A stretch of DNA of 64,000 bases from an uncultured Alphaproteobacteria bacterium (lineage in GTDB: Bacteria; Pseudomonadota; Alphaproteobacteria; Rs-D84), in the NCBI GenBank assembly GCA_947175875.1, contig CAMWON010000004.1:1-64000 (forward strand), given 5' to 3'. A program made the position numbers and the translations under genes. Below the pieces are notes generated by a model. That model had not been told where the DNA came from. It made no database searches and was given only the letters and a program-made list of their open reading frames with translations. This document shows, in pieces, positions 53,134-62,086 of the stretch. Every line of letters starts with the position of its first letter. Within the stretch, counting starts at the first letter, position 1.

Positions 53134-53372
53134 TTTTCAATCTCCTGTTTTTCGAAATGAAAAACCACCCAAAATTGAGTGGTCAGGAGGTTGAGAACAA
53201 TCATAGGAATTGTGCCGTTTATTCAATATACTCACGGCCCTCCTGACCCGTATGGATTCAGGAGTTTGTTTTTCGTCGTAATAGTAAAACCGGCGCAATG
53301 TGCGCGCCTTAAGATTTTATTCCGACGCCTATGCAGAGGTTCTCACACCTCATTACCGGAACACCCGGTAAC
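53134..53372 (-). promoter_or_regulatory. Structured leader RNA (before Cys-rich gene at 53133)
   Basis: P1 TTACCGG-GTGT-tCCGGTAA (recoded stem, same loop), P2 GAGGT/ACCTC, P3 CGTCG.../...CGACG with GGCGC/GCGCC apex. Upstream CTCCTG and downstream CCTCCTGACC compete for GGTCAGGAGG. The loop GAGTATATTGAATAA (53233-53219, one substitution) is on CCGT/ACGG. P6 is ACAAT/ATTGT. A terminator-like hairpin ACCACTCAA/TTGGGTGGT plus T5 precedes CAGGAG. Confidence 0.8.
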
Positions 53373-53378
53373 ATCTGA

Positions 53379-53407
53379 ATTATATAATGCGCATGCCATA
53401 AAAACAA
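53379..53407 (-). promoter_or_regulatory. Promoter of leader copy at 53.4 kb
   Basis: Minus-strand TTGTTT (53407-53402), 17-nt spacer, TATAAT (53384-53379). Confidence 0.65.
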
Positions 53408-53409
53408 AT

Positions 53410-53432
53410 AAAAAATCCCGCCGGGCGGCGGG
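53410..53432 (-). terminator. Intrinsic terminator after rpiB
   Basis: Minus strand CCCGCC-gccc-GGCGGG followed by ATTTTTT, just upstream of the next promoter. Confidence 0.8.
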
Positions 53433-53437
53433 TGTGT

Positions 53438-53884
53438 TTATGAGATTTTTTCAACTCTGCGACGACGGCGTTCAATGTCGTCGAACGGGCTTTCCAGAAA
53501 TGTCTGAACGCACAGGAACGCCATTTCAATGTCAATGTCGTCCGCGGCCAGCGCCAGTACGTTAATATCGTCGTGGAAACGGTCGTCGCGTGCCTGGTCT
53601 GGGCGGTCACAGCGTGATGCGCGAATGTTGCGATAACGGTTCGCCGCAATCATGACGCCCGCCCCCGTGCCGCATATGATGACGCCGCGTGCGTTTTTAT
53701 CGTCGCCGATTGCATCGGCCATTGTCTGTGCCACGTCCGGATAATCGGCGGATATATTCGGGTCGTCAACGCCCAGATTTACGACCATATATCCGGCCGC
53801 GGTCAGCATTTCAATTAAATACAGTTTCAGCCCCACGCCGCGGTGGTCGCCCGCAATATAAACCTTGGATACGGTTTTATTCAT
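53438..53884 (-). CDS. rpiB: Ribose-5-phosphate isomerase B
   Basis: A 148-residue RpiB/LacAB-family isomerase interconverting ribulose 5-phosphate and ribose 5-phosphate. Seen: IAGDHRGVGLKLYL, ISADYPDVAQTMADAI, the catalytic ICGTGAGVMIAANRYRNIRAS and HDDINVLALAA. His/Cys catalytic positions are intact. The start overlaps the bactofilin gene by 8 bp, so rpiB is the last gene of the cluster at 53438-56193. Confidence 0.93.
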   Translation of the reverse strand: MNKTVSKVYIAGDHRGVGLKLYLIEMLTAAGYMVVNLGVDDPNISADYPDVAQTMADAIGDDKNARGVIICGTGAGVMIAANRYRNIRASRCDRPDQARDDRFHDDINVLALAADDIDIEMAFLCVQTFLESPFDDIERRRRRVEKIS

Positions 53885-54230
53885 CTTTCTTGTCCTTTCT
53901 TTTCGCCAGTTTGCATTCCAATCCAGTATTGCCGGTAATGTTTATTGTTCTGTATGACAATGTGCCGGACATTTTTGCCGCGCTGAACATGTTTGCGGTG
54001 TTCACGGTCGCCGGGCCGTCCAGTTCGCCGTGCAGGAACAGGTTGTCTGCGGTGACTTTGCCGACAACGCGGCCGCCCCGCCCTATGACGACTGTTTCAG
54101 CGGTTATGTTGCCGCGAACCTCGCCGTGAATCTGGACGATGTGGTCGGTTTTTATATCGCCATTCAGGCTGCATCCGGCGCCGATGATGGTCGGTGAATT
54201 CTTTTCCAAAGAGTTAGTAAATGCCAGCAT
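53877..54230 (-). CDS. Bactofilin
   Basis: A 117-residue cytoskeletal protein with a central right-handed beta-helix of repeated short strands (TIIGAGCSLNGDIKTDHIVQIHGEVRGNI, VVIGRGGRVVGKV, LFLHGELDGPATV) and short disordered ends with a basic tail. Bactofilins polymerise at the membrane and recruit peptidoglycan enzymes. It sits 3 bp after an M23 peptidase, the usual partner arrangement. Confidence 0.92.
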   Translation of the reverse strand: MLAFTNSLEKNSPTIIGAGCSLNGDIKTDHIVQIHGEVRGNITAETVVIGRGGRVVGKVTADNLFLHGELDGPATVNTANMFSAAKMSGTLSYRTINITGNTGLECKLAKRKDKKDE

Positions 54231-54233
54231 CTT

Positions 54234-55511
54234 TTATTCCTTTACAAATTTTGCAGGGTCAAACTGGGCGCCCTTGTACCTGATTTCGTAATGCAGGTGC
54301 GGTCCCGTACTGCGTCCCGAAGAGCCGCCCAGTCCCACAACCGTACCGGGGCGGACCCAGTCGCCGCGCGACACCGTTATCTGGGACAGGTGCGCGTACA
54401 GTGTGGTAAAGCCCAGGCCGTGGTCGATTTCGACCGTTGTGCCGTATCCGACGCGCTCGCCGGCCGATACGACGCGTCCCGGTGCCACCGCCATCAGCTC
54501 TGTTCCGATTTTGCCCGCAAAGTCAATGCCGCGATGACGTTTCTGTTTGCCGTCAAACGGGTCTTTGCGCATGCCGTAATTCGATGTTATGCGCATCTGG
54601 GCCACAGGCGCCCCAATCGGCAGTATCATGCGCAGGCGCGCCAGCCCACTCCACAATTCCAAATCGTCGGCCAGTTTCTGGTATTTCGGGTCAAGCGTTT
54701 TGTCTATCTCCAACGGGCTGAACGCGGCGCCGACCAGCGGGTTTGTGTATCTGTTGGCCGCGGTTACCAATGCGCGCTCGCTAAGCCCCAGGGTGGCAAT
54801 CGTGCTGTTGATTTTCTTTAAATCCTTGCGCAGTTCGTCCGTCTTGTCGGCGGCCAGTGCGCTGACCGTGTCGACTATTTCCGTGTCGGCGGCGACAATC
54901 GCCTGCATGGATTCAACGATTGCAATGTTGCGCTTTTTTAATTCCTCGTTCTCGGCGCGTGTCAATTCGTATTCCGCGGACAGCTCCGACAGTTTTACAT
55001 ATTCCGGCGTGTATTCATCATCGGTAAATATTTCGGATACGCGCGTGCGCAGAAAATCCAGTTCGCCCCATGTTTTTAGGCGTGCGTTCATCAGGTTTTC
55101 TTTTTCGTTGTCCGTTAATTTTTTTGCGTTTAAAATCTTGTCGTCGGTGACATTTAAGTTACGGGTCAATTCATTGAATTTTGCCAGATACACGCGCAGG
55201 TCCGTCATCTGGCGCGTATGCTGGGCGCGGGCCTGTTCTAGCTGCTGGGTGCGTTTCTGCAGCAGCGGTCTGTGATACACGAAAACATATGTTGACCACG
55301 ATGCCCATATAACCAGTCCTATCTTGCCGCAGAATTTTGTGAAGCGCCAAAAGCTGCTCTGTTTAAATGTGTAAACATTGCCGCGCGGCGTATCCATCAC
55401 GGTAAATTCACGCGGCGGGAATATGCGCACTATGACGCGCCAAATTGCGCGGAACGGCGACGTTATCAGCGCCCACAGTGATGTAAAATGTCTTGTTATA
55501 AAGTTTATCAT
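54234..55511 (-). CDS. M23 (LytM-type) peptidoglycan endopeptidase with coiled coil
   Basis: A 425-residue membrane-anchored enzyme: short cytosolic N terminus, one helix (LVIWASWSTYVFVYH), a long coiled coil (about 85-290), then the M23 domain with zinc ligands in NYGMRKDPFDGKQKRHRGIDFAG (His, Asp), YAHLSQ and PHLHYEI. All catalytic residues are present. Paired with a bactofilin it probably trims peptidoglycan to shape the cell. ATG 55511 is 1 nt after the upstream stop; no strong Shine-Dalgarno, so coupling is likely. Confidence 0.9.
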   Translation of the reverse strand: MINFITRHFTSLWALITSPFRAIWRVIVRIFPPREFTVMDTPRGNVYTFKQSSFWRFTKFCGKIGLVIWASWSTYVFVYHRPLLQKRTQQLEQARAQHTRQMTDLRVYLAKFNELTRNLNVTDDKILNAKKLTDNEKENLMNARLKTWGELDFLRTRVSEIFTDDEYTPEYVKLSELSAEYELTRAENEELKKRNIAIVESMQAIVAADTEIVDTVSALAADKTDELRKDLKKINSTIATLGLSERALVTAANRYTNPLVGAAFSPLEIDKTLDPKYQKLADDLELWSGLARLRMILPIGAPVAQMRITSNYGMRKDPFDGKQKRHRGIDFAGKIGTELMAVAPGRVVSAGERVGYGTTVEIDHGLGFTTLYAHLSQITVSRGDWVRPGTVVGLGGSSGRSTGPHLHYEIRYKGAQFDPAKFVKE

Positions 55512-55512
55512 G

Positions 55513-56193
55513 TCAGCTAAGTGTAGCCAATGCCGCACCAATAGTCAAGCCGTGGCGCAAAACTGCCTCTGTGTTCATTGACAGGCCCGCGTGAATCAGC
55601 GTCGGACCGCGCGTGCCCAGACGGCCGCGCAATAATACTCGCTCTGCGGTTTTGCGGGCGCCGAACAGCGGCATTATTTCAATATCGCCGCATTTTTCCG
55701 CCATTTGGGCGACAATTGTGGCGGCGGCCGCCGCATCGACAATTATTACAAATGTGCCGCGCGGTTTTACGCGTGCCAGGCATTTGCGGGTCCATTGCCC
55801 CAAATCCGCGTTATGATGTGCGTTATGTTTTGCCGGCGTGCCTTTGAAATACGGCGGATTTGTAATTACCAAATCAAAAGTGCGGTTTGTGCGCCATGTG
55901 GTAATGTCGGCTTTAATCAGTTCAATGTCGCGCCTGTTTAATTCGGCGTTTGCGCCGCATTCGGCCAGCATTTCCGGTGAAATGTCCACCCCCGTGACGC
56001 TGGCGTCAGGGTTGTTCGCCATCAGGCATAATGCCGCCCCGCCCGTTCCAATGCCGGCATCCAGCACTGTTTTTGCGGCCGTGTCCGCCGCCATCGCCGC
56101 CAGCCACACCGCGTCGGATGTCGGGTTGTAACGGCCGCGCCAAAGTCGCACACGGCCGCCCATCAGGGTAAAAATATCTTGTTTTTGTGCCAT
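55513..56193 (-). CDS. tRNA1(Val) (adenine-N6)-methyltransferase-like protein
   Basis: A 226-residue SAM-dependent N6-adenine methyltransferase: SAM motif VLDAGIGTGGAALCLM, VTGVDISPEM, and catalytic NPPY in LVITNPPYFKG. TrmN6/YfiC is the closest known family; TrmN6 modifies A37 of tRNA-Val. The start at 56193 lies 8 nt after a TATTAT box, so it may be leaderless; ATG 56199 is an alternative. First gene of the minus-strand cluster MTase-M23-bactofilin-rpiB. Confidence 0.82.
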   Translation of the reverse strand: MAQKQDIFTLMGGRVRLWRGRYNPTSDAVWLAAMAADTAAKTVLDAGIGTGGAALCLMANNPDASVTGVDISPEMLAECGANAELNRRDIELIKADITTWRTNRTFDLVITNPPYFKGTPAKHNAHHNADLGQWTRKCLARVKPRGTFVIIVDAAAAATIVAQMAEKCGDIEIMPLFGARKTAERVLLRGRLGTRGPTLIHAGLSMNTEAVLRHGLTIGAALATLS

Positions 56194-56233
56194 AGGCATA
56201 TATAATAATTCATCAAAATTAAAAGGCAAGATT

Positions 56234-57244
56234 ATGTTTGACGAGACGTTGGTTGTTCAAAGTGCGATAAGTGCGTTTAATAATGCGGCACTGGTGGCGC
56301 CCACATTTTTCTGGGTCGGGTTGCTGGCGTTGCCGCTGATGGCGCTGGCGTATTTGTATGGTGCCGATTTTATGCGCCGCATCGGTTGGCAGCGCTCTGA
56401 TTTGATGCAGAACAGCTTTGTTCTGACGGTGGCGATAACGTTGATATGGCTGATTTCATTTGGCGGAAATTACGACGTGCTGCGTGACGGACGCTCGGTT
56501 TTGCCGTTTTGTATTGCGGGCGTTGTGTTTGTGTGCTGCGGCTTGCTGGGGGCGTCGTCGCGCACGGTTTCATTGCCGCGGTGGCGTGGAACCGCTTTGC
56601 GGCATCGCGCGGTTGTTGTGGCGGCGGCGACGGCGCTGGCGTTTTTTGTCGGGGTTTCCGGCGTGCATACCTGGTGGGGCGCGGCGCTGCAGATTGCGGC
56701 GTTTGGCGGCGGACTGGCGCTGGGGCGCATGATGCCGCGCTATGCGCGGGCCGCGCTGATATGCCCTGTTGTGATTCTGGGCGTTACAACGCTTATTCTG
56801 ATGCAGCCGGAATTTTTCCGTTTCGGCCAGCTGGGGGCGCTGGGGGCGATGCATATGCTGGCGTTGATGGCGGTCGGCGGCGCGATGGCGGCGGCACTGG
56901 CGGTGCGGTATGTGCGCCCGGCCGGTCGCATTCATCACAGTGCGTATGTAAAGCTGAAATGGATGTCGCGCTTTGTGGCGATGCTGGCGATTGTGCTGTT
57001 CCTGCTGACTGAATCCGTGCCGGTGTTCCTGGGGGCGATTGTCTGTCTGTTTGCAATGTTTGCCATGTCCGTATGGCATGCGAACGCGGTGCCTAAAAAT
57101 CTGGACGTGCGTTTCTGGTCGATTGTTCTGGGGGCGTTCGGGCTGATTACCACACTGCCGGTGATAAGCGCGCTGGGCGTCATGCTGTGGGCGGATGCGG
57201 AAGCGGACAGTGGCAAATTTGCCGATGCAAAGTTCTTGTTATAA
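56234..57244 (+). CDS. Hypothetical polytopic membrane protein
   Basis: A 336-residue protein with about nine membrane helices (LVAPTFFWVGLLALPLMALAY, SFVLTVAITLIWLISF, VLPFCIAGVVFVCCGLLG and others) and basic loops. Very rich in Ala, Leu, Val and Gly. I do not recognise the family. AAAAGGC precedes the ATG. It lies 40 bp from the divergent methyltransferase gene and 85 bp before lpxA, with no terminator seen, so it might be read through into lpxA. Confidence 0.65.
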   Translation: MFDETLVVQSAISAFNNAALVAPTFFWVGLLALPLMALAYLYGADFMRRIGWQRSDLMQNSFVLTVAITLIWLISFGGNYDVLRDGRSVLPFCIAGVVFVCCGLLGASSRTVSLPRWRGTALRHRAVVVAAATALAFFVGVSGVHTWWGAALQIAAFGGGLALGRMMPRYARAALICPVVILGVTTLILMQPEFFRFGQLGALGAMHMLALMAVGGAMAAALAVRYVRPAGRIHHSAYVKLKWMSRFVAMLAIVLFLLTESVPVFLGAIVCLFAMFAMSVWHANAVPKNLDVRFWSIVLGAFGLITTLPVISALGVMLWADAEADSGKFADAKFLL

Positions 57245-57329
57245 TTCGTTATATTTATTTAATACCAATCAAACGGCGTATGGTGTATTATTCCCAGCGA
57301 AATGATTATTAAATAAAGCGAGTAATCTT

Positions 57330-58130
57330 ATGAGCGTACATCCGACAGCCATTATTCACGAAGGCGCCGTTCTGGGCGCCGATTGCAAAATTGGACCAAA
57401 CTGTATTATTGGTCCGAATGTCGTCTTGGGCGACCGTGTGGAGCTGATTTCCAATGTCATAATCGACGGACATACGACAATCGGCGATGATTCCATTGTG
57501 TATCCGTTCGCCGTTCTGGGCGTAATGAGCCAGGATTTAAAATGGCAGGACGAGGCGGCGATGACCGGTCTGCGCATTGGAAAGCGCTGTCGTATTCGTG
57601 AATACGTGACCATTCATTCCGGCACGCCGGCGTCCGACGGGACGGTTATCGGCGACGACTGCCAGATTATGGTGAACGCCCATGTCGGCCACGACTGCAA
57701 AATCGGCAACAGTGTCGTCATGTCCAATCTGGTTCAGGTTGCGGGCCACGTTGAAATCGAAGACTTCGCGATATTGTCGGGCGGCGTAATGGTGCTGCAG
57801 TTTGCGCGTATCGGCCGCAATGCCTTTATCGGCGGCATGTCCGGGGTCGGAAACGATATCCTGCCTTATGCCATATATGACGGTAATCCGCGCGCGGTTT
57901 ATCGCACGATTAACCGTGTCGGCCTGATGCGCCACGGGTTTACCAACGAAGACATGCATGCGATTCACAATGTTTATTCGGCTGTTTTCCGCGACAGCGA
58001 GGGTACGGTGACAGAACGCCTGAACCGTGTCCGCAAGGAAGTTAAAAACAACAAATATGCCATGGATGCCATAGATTTTATTGAAAATCGTTCAAAGCGC
58101 GGAATCGGCACGTCTAAAAATGCAGAATAA
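57330..58130 (+). CDS. lpxA: UDP-N-acetylglucosamine acyltransferase
   Basis: A 266-residue left-handed beta-helix enzyme, first step of lipid A synthesis. Hexapeptide repeats run from residue 1 (PTAIIHEGAVLGADCKIGPNCIIGPN) to about 185; the catalytic His is in VNAHVGHDCKIGN; QVAGHVEIEDF and GGMSGVGNDILPYAI follow; the C-terminal helical domain is VGLMRHGFTNEDMHAIHNVY. Typical length. Overlaps lpxB by 11 bp. Confidence 0.96.
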   Translation: MSVHPTAIIHEGAVLGADCKIGPNCIIGPNVVLGDRVELISNVIIDGHTTIGDDSIVYPFAVLGVMSQDLKWQDEAAMTGLRIGKRCRIREYVTIHSGTPASDGTVIGDDCQIMVNAHVGHDCKIGNSVVMSNLVQVAGHVEIEDFAILSGGVMVLQFARIGRNAFIGGMSGVGNDILPYAIYDGNPRAVYRTINRVGLMRHGFTNEDMHAIHNVYSAVFRDSEGTVTERLNRVRKEVKNNKYAMDAIDFIENRSKRGIGTSKNAE

Positions 58131-59265
58131 ATCCAAAATATTTATTATTGCCGGCGAAGTTTCGGGCGACGTTTTGGGCGCCCGAATAATGTCTGAAATG
58201 CCGGATGCGGAATTTTACGGCATCGGTGGCGAAAATATGACGGCGGCGGGATTGCGGTCGTTGTTTGACATGGCCGATTTGTCCGTTATGGGCGTGATGG
58301 AGGTTTTGGCCCATGCGCGCACATTAACGCGCCGTATCCGCCAGACAGTCGATGAAATTATCCGCGTGCGTCCCGATATCGTTGTGACGATTGATTCGCC
58401 CGGTTTTGCGCGCAGTGTTATCAAGGGCCTGCGGCGTTCTGCGGCGGGTCGGGCGCTGATAGACGGCGGATTGCGGTTTCATCATGTTGTTGCCCCCCAG
58501 GTTTGGGCATGGCGTCCGGGGCGCGCTAAAAAATATGCACGCACGTTTGACAAGCTGTACGCGTTTTTTGATTTTGAGGTGCCCTATTTTACCAAATTCG
58601 GCCTGGATACGGTTGCGGTCGGGCATCCGATTGCAGACGGGATAATCGGCAAATACGGCCGCGGCAAAAAGACAATTGATGAGAAAATTATAACCTTTAT
58701 TCCCGGCAGCAGAATGTCCGAGGTGCGCCGTCTGATGCCGCTGATGCGCGAGGTGGCCGGTATTATCGCGCGCTCGGGGTATCGCGGATACAGGTTTGCG
58801 ATTCCGACGGTGGAAACCACGGCTGATTACGTCGCGGCCGAGACGGCCAAATGGGGCGTGCCTGTGGAACTGGTTCCGTCGGCGGACAGATATGAATTGT
58901 ATTCAAGAACATATATCGCCATCGCCGCCAGCGGTACTGTTTCGGCAGAGCTGGCGATGATGCATGTTCCGGCGATTATTGTTTACAAGATGAATCCTAT
59001 AACGACATGGCTGGTCCGCCAGGTTATAAATGTCAAATGGGTGTCGCTGGTTAACATTTTGCTGAAACGTGGCGTGTATCCCGAATTTTTAGGGCCTGCG
59101 GCGCGTTCGGATTGTGTTATGGATGCATTCGGCCAGTTAACGATACCGCGTGTGCGTGAAAAGATGATTGCGGATTTGAAATCCGCGGACAAATTATGGT
59201 GCCGAACCGCCGGCAGCGCGGCCGCGATGATTGCCGACGGCGTGCGCAGTGCGATTGGCCAATAG
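58120..59265 (+). CDS. lpxB: Lipid-A-disaccharide synthase
   Basis: A 381-residue GT19 glycosyltransferase. Family marks: FIIAGEVSGDVLGARIM, EFYGIGGENMTAAGL, DLSVMGVMEVL, VVTIDSPGFARSVIKG, HHVVAPQVWAWRPGRAKKYA, FVGHP-type VAVGHPIADG, ITFIPGSRMSEVRRLMPLM, IAASGTVSAELAMMHVPAIIVYK. ATG 58120 lies inside lpxA; this overlap is usual for the pair. Shorter than average but complete. Followed by a terminator. Confidence 0.95.
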   Translation: MQNKSKIFIIAGEVSGDVLGARIMSEMPDAEFYGIGGENMTAAGLRSLFDMADLSVMGVMEVLAHARTLTRRIRQTVDEIIRVRPDIVVTIDSPGFARSVIKGLRRSAAGRALIDGGLRFHHVVAPQVWAWRPGRAKKYARTFDKLYAFFDFEVPYFTKFGLDTVAVGHPIADGIIGKYGRGKKTIDEKIITFIPGSRMSEVRRLMPLMREVAGIIARSGYRGYRFAIPTVETTADYVAAETAKWGVPVELVPSADRYELYSRTYIAIAASGTVSAELAMMHVPAIIVYKMNPITTWLVRQVINVKWVSLVNILLKRGVYPEFLGPAARSDCVMDAFGQLTIPRVREKMIADLKSADKLWCRTAGSAAAMIADGVRSAIGQ

Positions 59266-59286
59266 GCAATAATTTTATTAAAAAAC

Positions 59287-59315
59287 AAAAATCCGCCAAA
59301 ATGGCGGATTTTTTT
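59287..59315. terminator. Bidirectional terminator after lpxB
   Basis: AAATCCGCC-aaaa-GGCGGATTT hairpin with T7, between convergent genes. Confidence 0.9.
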
Positions 59316-59348
59316 ATGCCGTACCGGTTTCCGGGTTCGGGCCGTTTT

Positions 59349-61961
59349 TTAATCCATTCCGGCCGGCATGTTTTTTAAATTGTCGCAATTGCCGCTGTCC
59401 AGACAAAGATTTTTGTTGGTGCCGCGGTGTGTTGCCGGAATTGTGCACCAGTTGTCCATCGGGTGATCTTTTTTCAAATCCGTGACGGCCGGTTCCTCTT
59501 TTATCACGCCATTTTCTTCTTCGCAGTATCCGTCTATTGCGTTGTCGCGGTCAACCGGGATTTCTGCCACGCATTTCGCGCTTTTACCCCATTTGCTGCG
59601 GCGGCCCCCGTTTTCCCAGCACAGGCACGCACCCCACGACTGCGTTTCAACGCCAAGGTTGTAATCACGCGGGCACATGTCTTCGCCGTTGCCGATTCTG
59701 AACAGGCTTTTCAGGTCTTTATAAAGCCCTTCTCCGAAATTAGATATGCAGAAATTGTCCTTGGCATACACGTTCGGGCGTATGAACTGGTATTCGACAA
59801 AACGGCCCTGCAGATTGCTGCACTGTGTTGTCAGGGTATCGATTATCTGGTTATAGATTTCGGTTGCGACGCCGGTCGGGCGCAGATAACGGTGCTTTAT
59901 CGCATTCGGTTCCGGTTGTTCGTTAATTTCTTGGGCTTGTATCAGACCGTAAATATTTGTTGGGTCGGGCGCCTGGTTGTTGGCAATCCATACCTGGCTG
60001 CTGTTCTTATCCGTTGCCGCCCTTGCTTTATATTTATCAAATCCGCCAAATGCCTGTTCTATTATTTTGGGATCGTTGCATGCGGGAATTGTCGTTAACT
60101 GTTTCGCGCATTCGGATTTGTATGCCGCGGCTTTTTTTATCGGTTTGCCGCTCTCGTTTTCGTATTCCACCGTCAAAGGTCCGTTTTCCACGGTTGTGTC
60201 GTACAGTGTGAACCAGTCCGGCGCACTGCTCTTGTCCGCGAACAGGCCGCTGTACGGATAGTAAAAGTTTTCATAGCGGTTGCCGCCGTATTTGTCAAAA
60301 CACTGTTTTACAACGGCGCGGCATGCGGTCAAAGTATCCGTGTCGGTTCGTTTGCTTATATAGTCTTTTATAATACCCTCGTCGAACATGTTGTTGCATG
60401 AATTTACATAATCCGTGCACAATTTGTCGTTTAAGACGATACGGTGCGGCTGGACCAGTACGCTGGCGTCGCCGGTTAGTTCTTTCATGGCGTCGGTAAT
60501 TGATGTGTCGCCGTTCATATAGCATGCGGATACGAAATCAAAGCAGCCCTGGCGAATCTGGGCCACTTTTGCCTTTTGGGCATAGTATATGTCCAACATG
60601 GCTTTGTCCAGGTATTCGGACCATACCGTGTCCGCCTGTTCGGTGCATTTGTCCAATGCAGGTTGTGCAAATTTTTTTACGCGTTTTTCAAAATTCTGAA
60701 CAAAAATGCGGTTGCTGTAAACCTTGGTTAATTTTTGGTTCGCGGCATCCACGCCGGACGGGAACGTCAACAAATTTTCCAGTTCGTAAAAGTTGGCGAC
60801 GCCCGCAATCGGTGCGCCCGTGCTGACGTCTATGAATTCGCCGTTGTCCAGGCACTTGTGATATCCGGCGCCGCAAACCTCTTCGCTAAGAATCGCGTTC
60901 TCAACATTTGTTAGACAGGATGCGATATCGTCTGAGTTGTGTTTTTGCCGATTTTCAACGCGCGCCAGGTCCAGCATCGCACTGCCCTCGCGTACGGCGG
61001 ACTTCATCTGCTTTTGCTTTTCTGCTATCGCCGTTTCCACCGTGTTGCAGTCTTGCTCTATCGCCATTAGATATGCGGTAATCGCGCGCTGCAGTGATGC
61101 GTCGTTGCAGTCCGCCTTGACCGCATTTCGGCACTGGGGATATACGGCGGAATACAGGTTCTGGCCGTTGTATGCGGCGATGGCCTGGCCGGCGTCGGTC
61201 ATGCCGAACGCGTTCGCCGCATCAAATGAAATGTTTATGCTGTTTAAATCAGAGTATTTGCCGCCGACCGTACTGTCCGTGCCACGAATAGAGTTCATGA
61301 TTGCCTGTAACAGCGCCTTGGATGCGGACGTGTCCGATGTTAATGCGTTTTCCCCCTCTGATGCGGTTTTCATGGCGCCGGCCTGGGCGGCGGTCATGCC
61401 GACAACGTTCAGGTTTTCCGTAAACACGGTCAGCTGTTCGCCCGCGTCCTGTAATACCTTGCGCGTTTCGGTCAAATCATATACGCGGTTGCTGCACGAA
61501 CAGCGGCGATAGTCGTCGTTCTTTAACGTACAGAACTGGTCCATGCAGGTAAAGTATGCGTTTTTGCACTGCTCGTATGCGGCGCCGGTGCGGGTTTCCG
61601 ACATTGTCGTTGTCGTGGCGGCTGTGCGCGCTGTGACCGGCGCGGCGGCCGCGCGTGCGGATACTTTGGGGGCGGCTGAACTGCGCGGCGTTGTTATCGT
61701 GGTGGTGCGCGCGGTGTTCGGCGTTGCGGCCGTTCTGGCGGTGACATTTTGGGTGGCCGATTTGTTTGTCGTGGCGGCGCGCGATGCGGTGGCGCGTCCC
61801 GGCAGTGCCGTCGTGCGCGCGGTTTGCGCTTTCTCGGTCGTTGTCGTGCGCTGAACCGTGCCGGTTGTCTGGCGCACGGTGGTGTTTCCATCACGAACAG
61901 CCCCCCGGGCCAGACCCGCGGATGCCAAGAGATATGTCGCAAAAATCAGAATTCTCTTCAT
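59349..61961 (-). CDS. Large exported Cys-rich protein with Arg/Thr/Ala-rich N terminus
   Basis: An 870-residue protein with signal peptide (ILIFATYLLASAGLARG), then about 110 residues of Thr/Ala/Arg low complexity (TARTAATTTTMS type), then a domain opening with YEQCKNAYFTCMDQFCTLK and YRRCSCSNRVYDL. The same opening occurs in the 334-residue protein at 20778. Many spaced cysteines follow (ACYMNGD, LCTDYVNSCNNMF, CRAVVKQCFDKYG, CSNLQGRF, CPRDYN, GACLCWENGG), consistent with a multi-disulfide periplasmic or surface protein. Function unknown. The start is the Met of the signal peptide; Shine-Dalgarno weak. Confidence 0.7.
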   Translation of the reverse strand: MKRILIFATYLLASAGLARGAVRDGNTTVRQTTGTVQRTTTTEKAQTARTTALPGRATASRAATTNKSATQNVTARTAATPNTARTTTITTPRSSAAPKVSARAAAAPVTARTAATTTTMSETRTGAAYEQCKNAYFTCMDQFCTLKNDDYRRCSCSNRVYDLTETRKVLQDAGEQLTVFTENLNVVGMTAAQAGAMKTASEGENALTSDTSASKALLQAIMNSIRGTDSTVGGKYSDLNSINISFDAANAFGMTDAGQAIAAYNGQNLYSAVYPQCRNAVKADCNDASLQRAITAYLMAIEQDCNTVETAIAEKQKQMKSAVREGSAMLDLARVENRQKHNSDDIASCLTNVENAILSEEVCGAGYHKCLDNGEFIDVSTGAPIAGVANFYELENLLTFPSGVDAANQKLTKVYSNRIFVQNFEKRVKKFAQPALDKCTEQADTVWSEYLDKAMLDIYYAQKAKVAQIRQGCFDFVSACYMNGDTSITDAMKELTGDASVLVQPHRIVLNDKLCTDYVNSCNNMFDEGIIKDYISKRTDTDTLTACRAVVKQCFDKYGGNRYENFYYPYSGLFADKSSAPDWFTLYDTTVENGPLTVEYENESGKPIKKAAAYKSECAKQLTTIPACNDPKIIEQAFGGFDKYKARAATDKNSSQVWIANNQAPDPTNIYGLIQAQEINEQPEPNAIKHRYLRPTGVATEIYNQIIDTLTTQCSNLQGRFVEYQFIRPNVYAKDNFCISNFGEGLYKDLKSLFRIGNGEDMCPRDYNLGVETQSWGACLCWENGGRRSKWGKSAKCVAEIPVDRDNAIDGYCEEENGVIKEEPAVTDLKKDHPMDNWCTIPATHRGTNKNLCLDSGNCDNLKNMPAGMD

Positions 61962-62086
61962 CTCTGATAAAAATGTTAGCAAAAAAACGAAATTCAGGGC
62001 AAGCGAAATAATATATTGTCCGGCGCCCTATTTTTAAGATTTTGTTCCCGTGGCGGGCGGACCATTTCGGGCTTTATAATGGAGGC

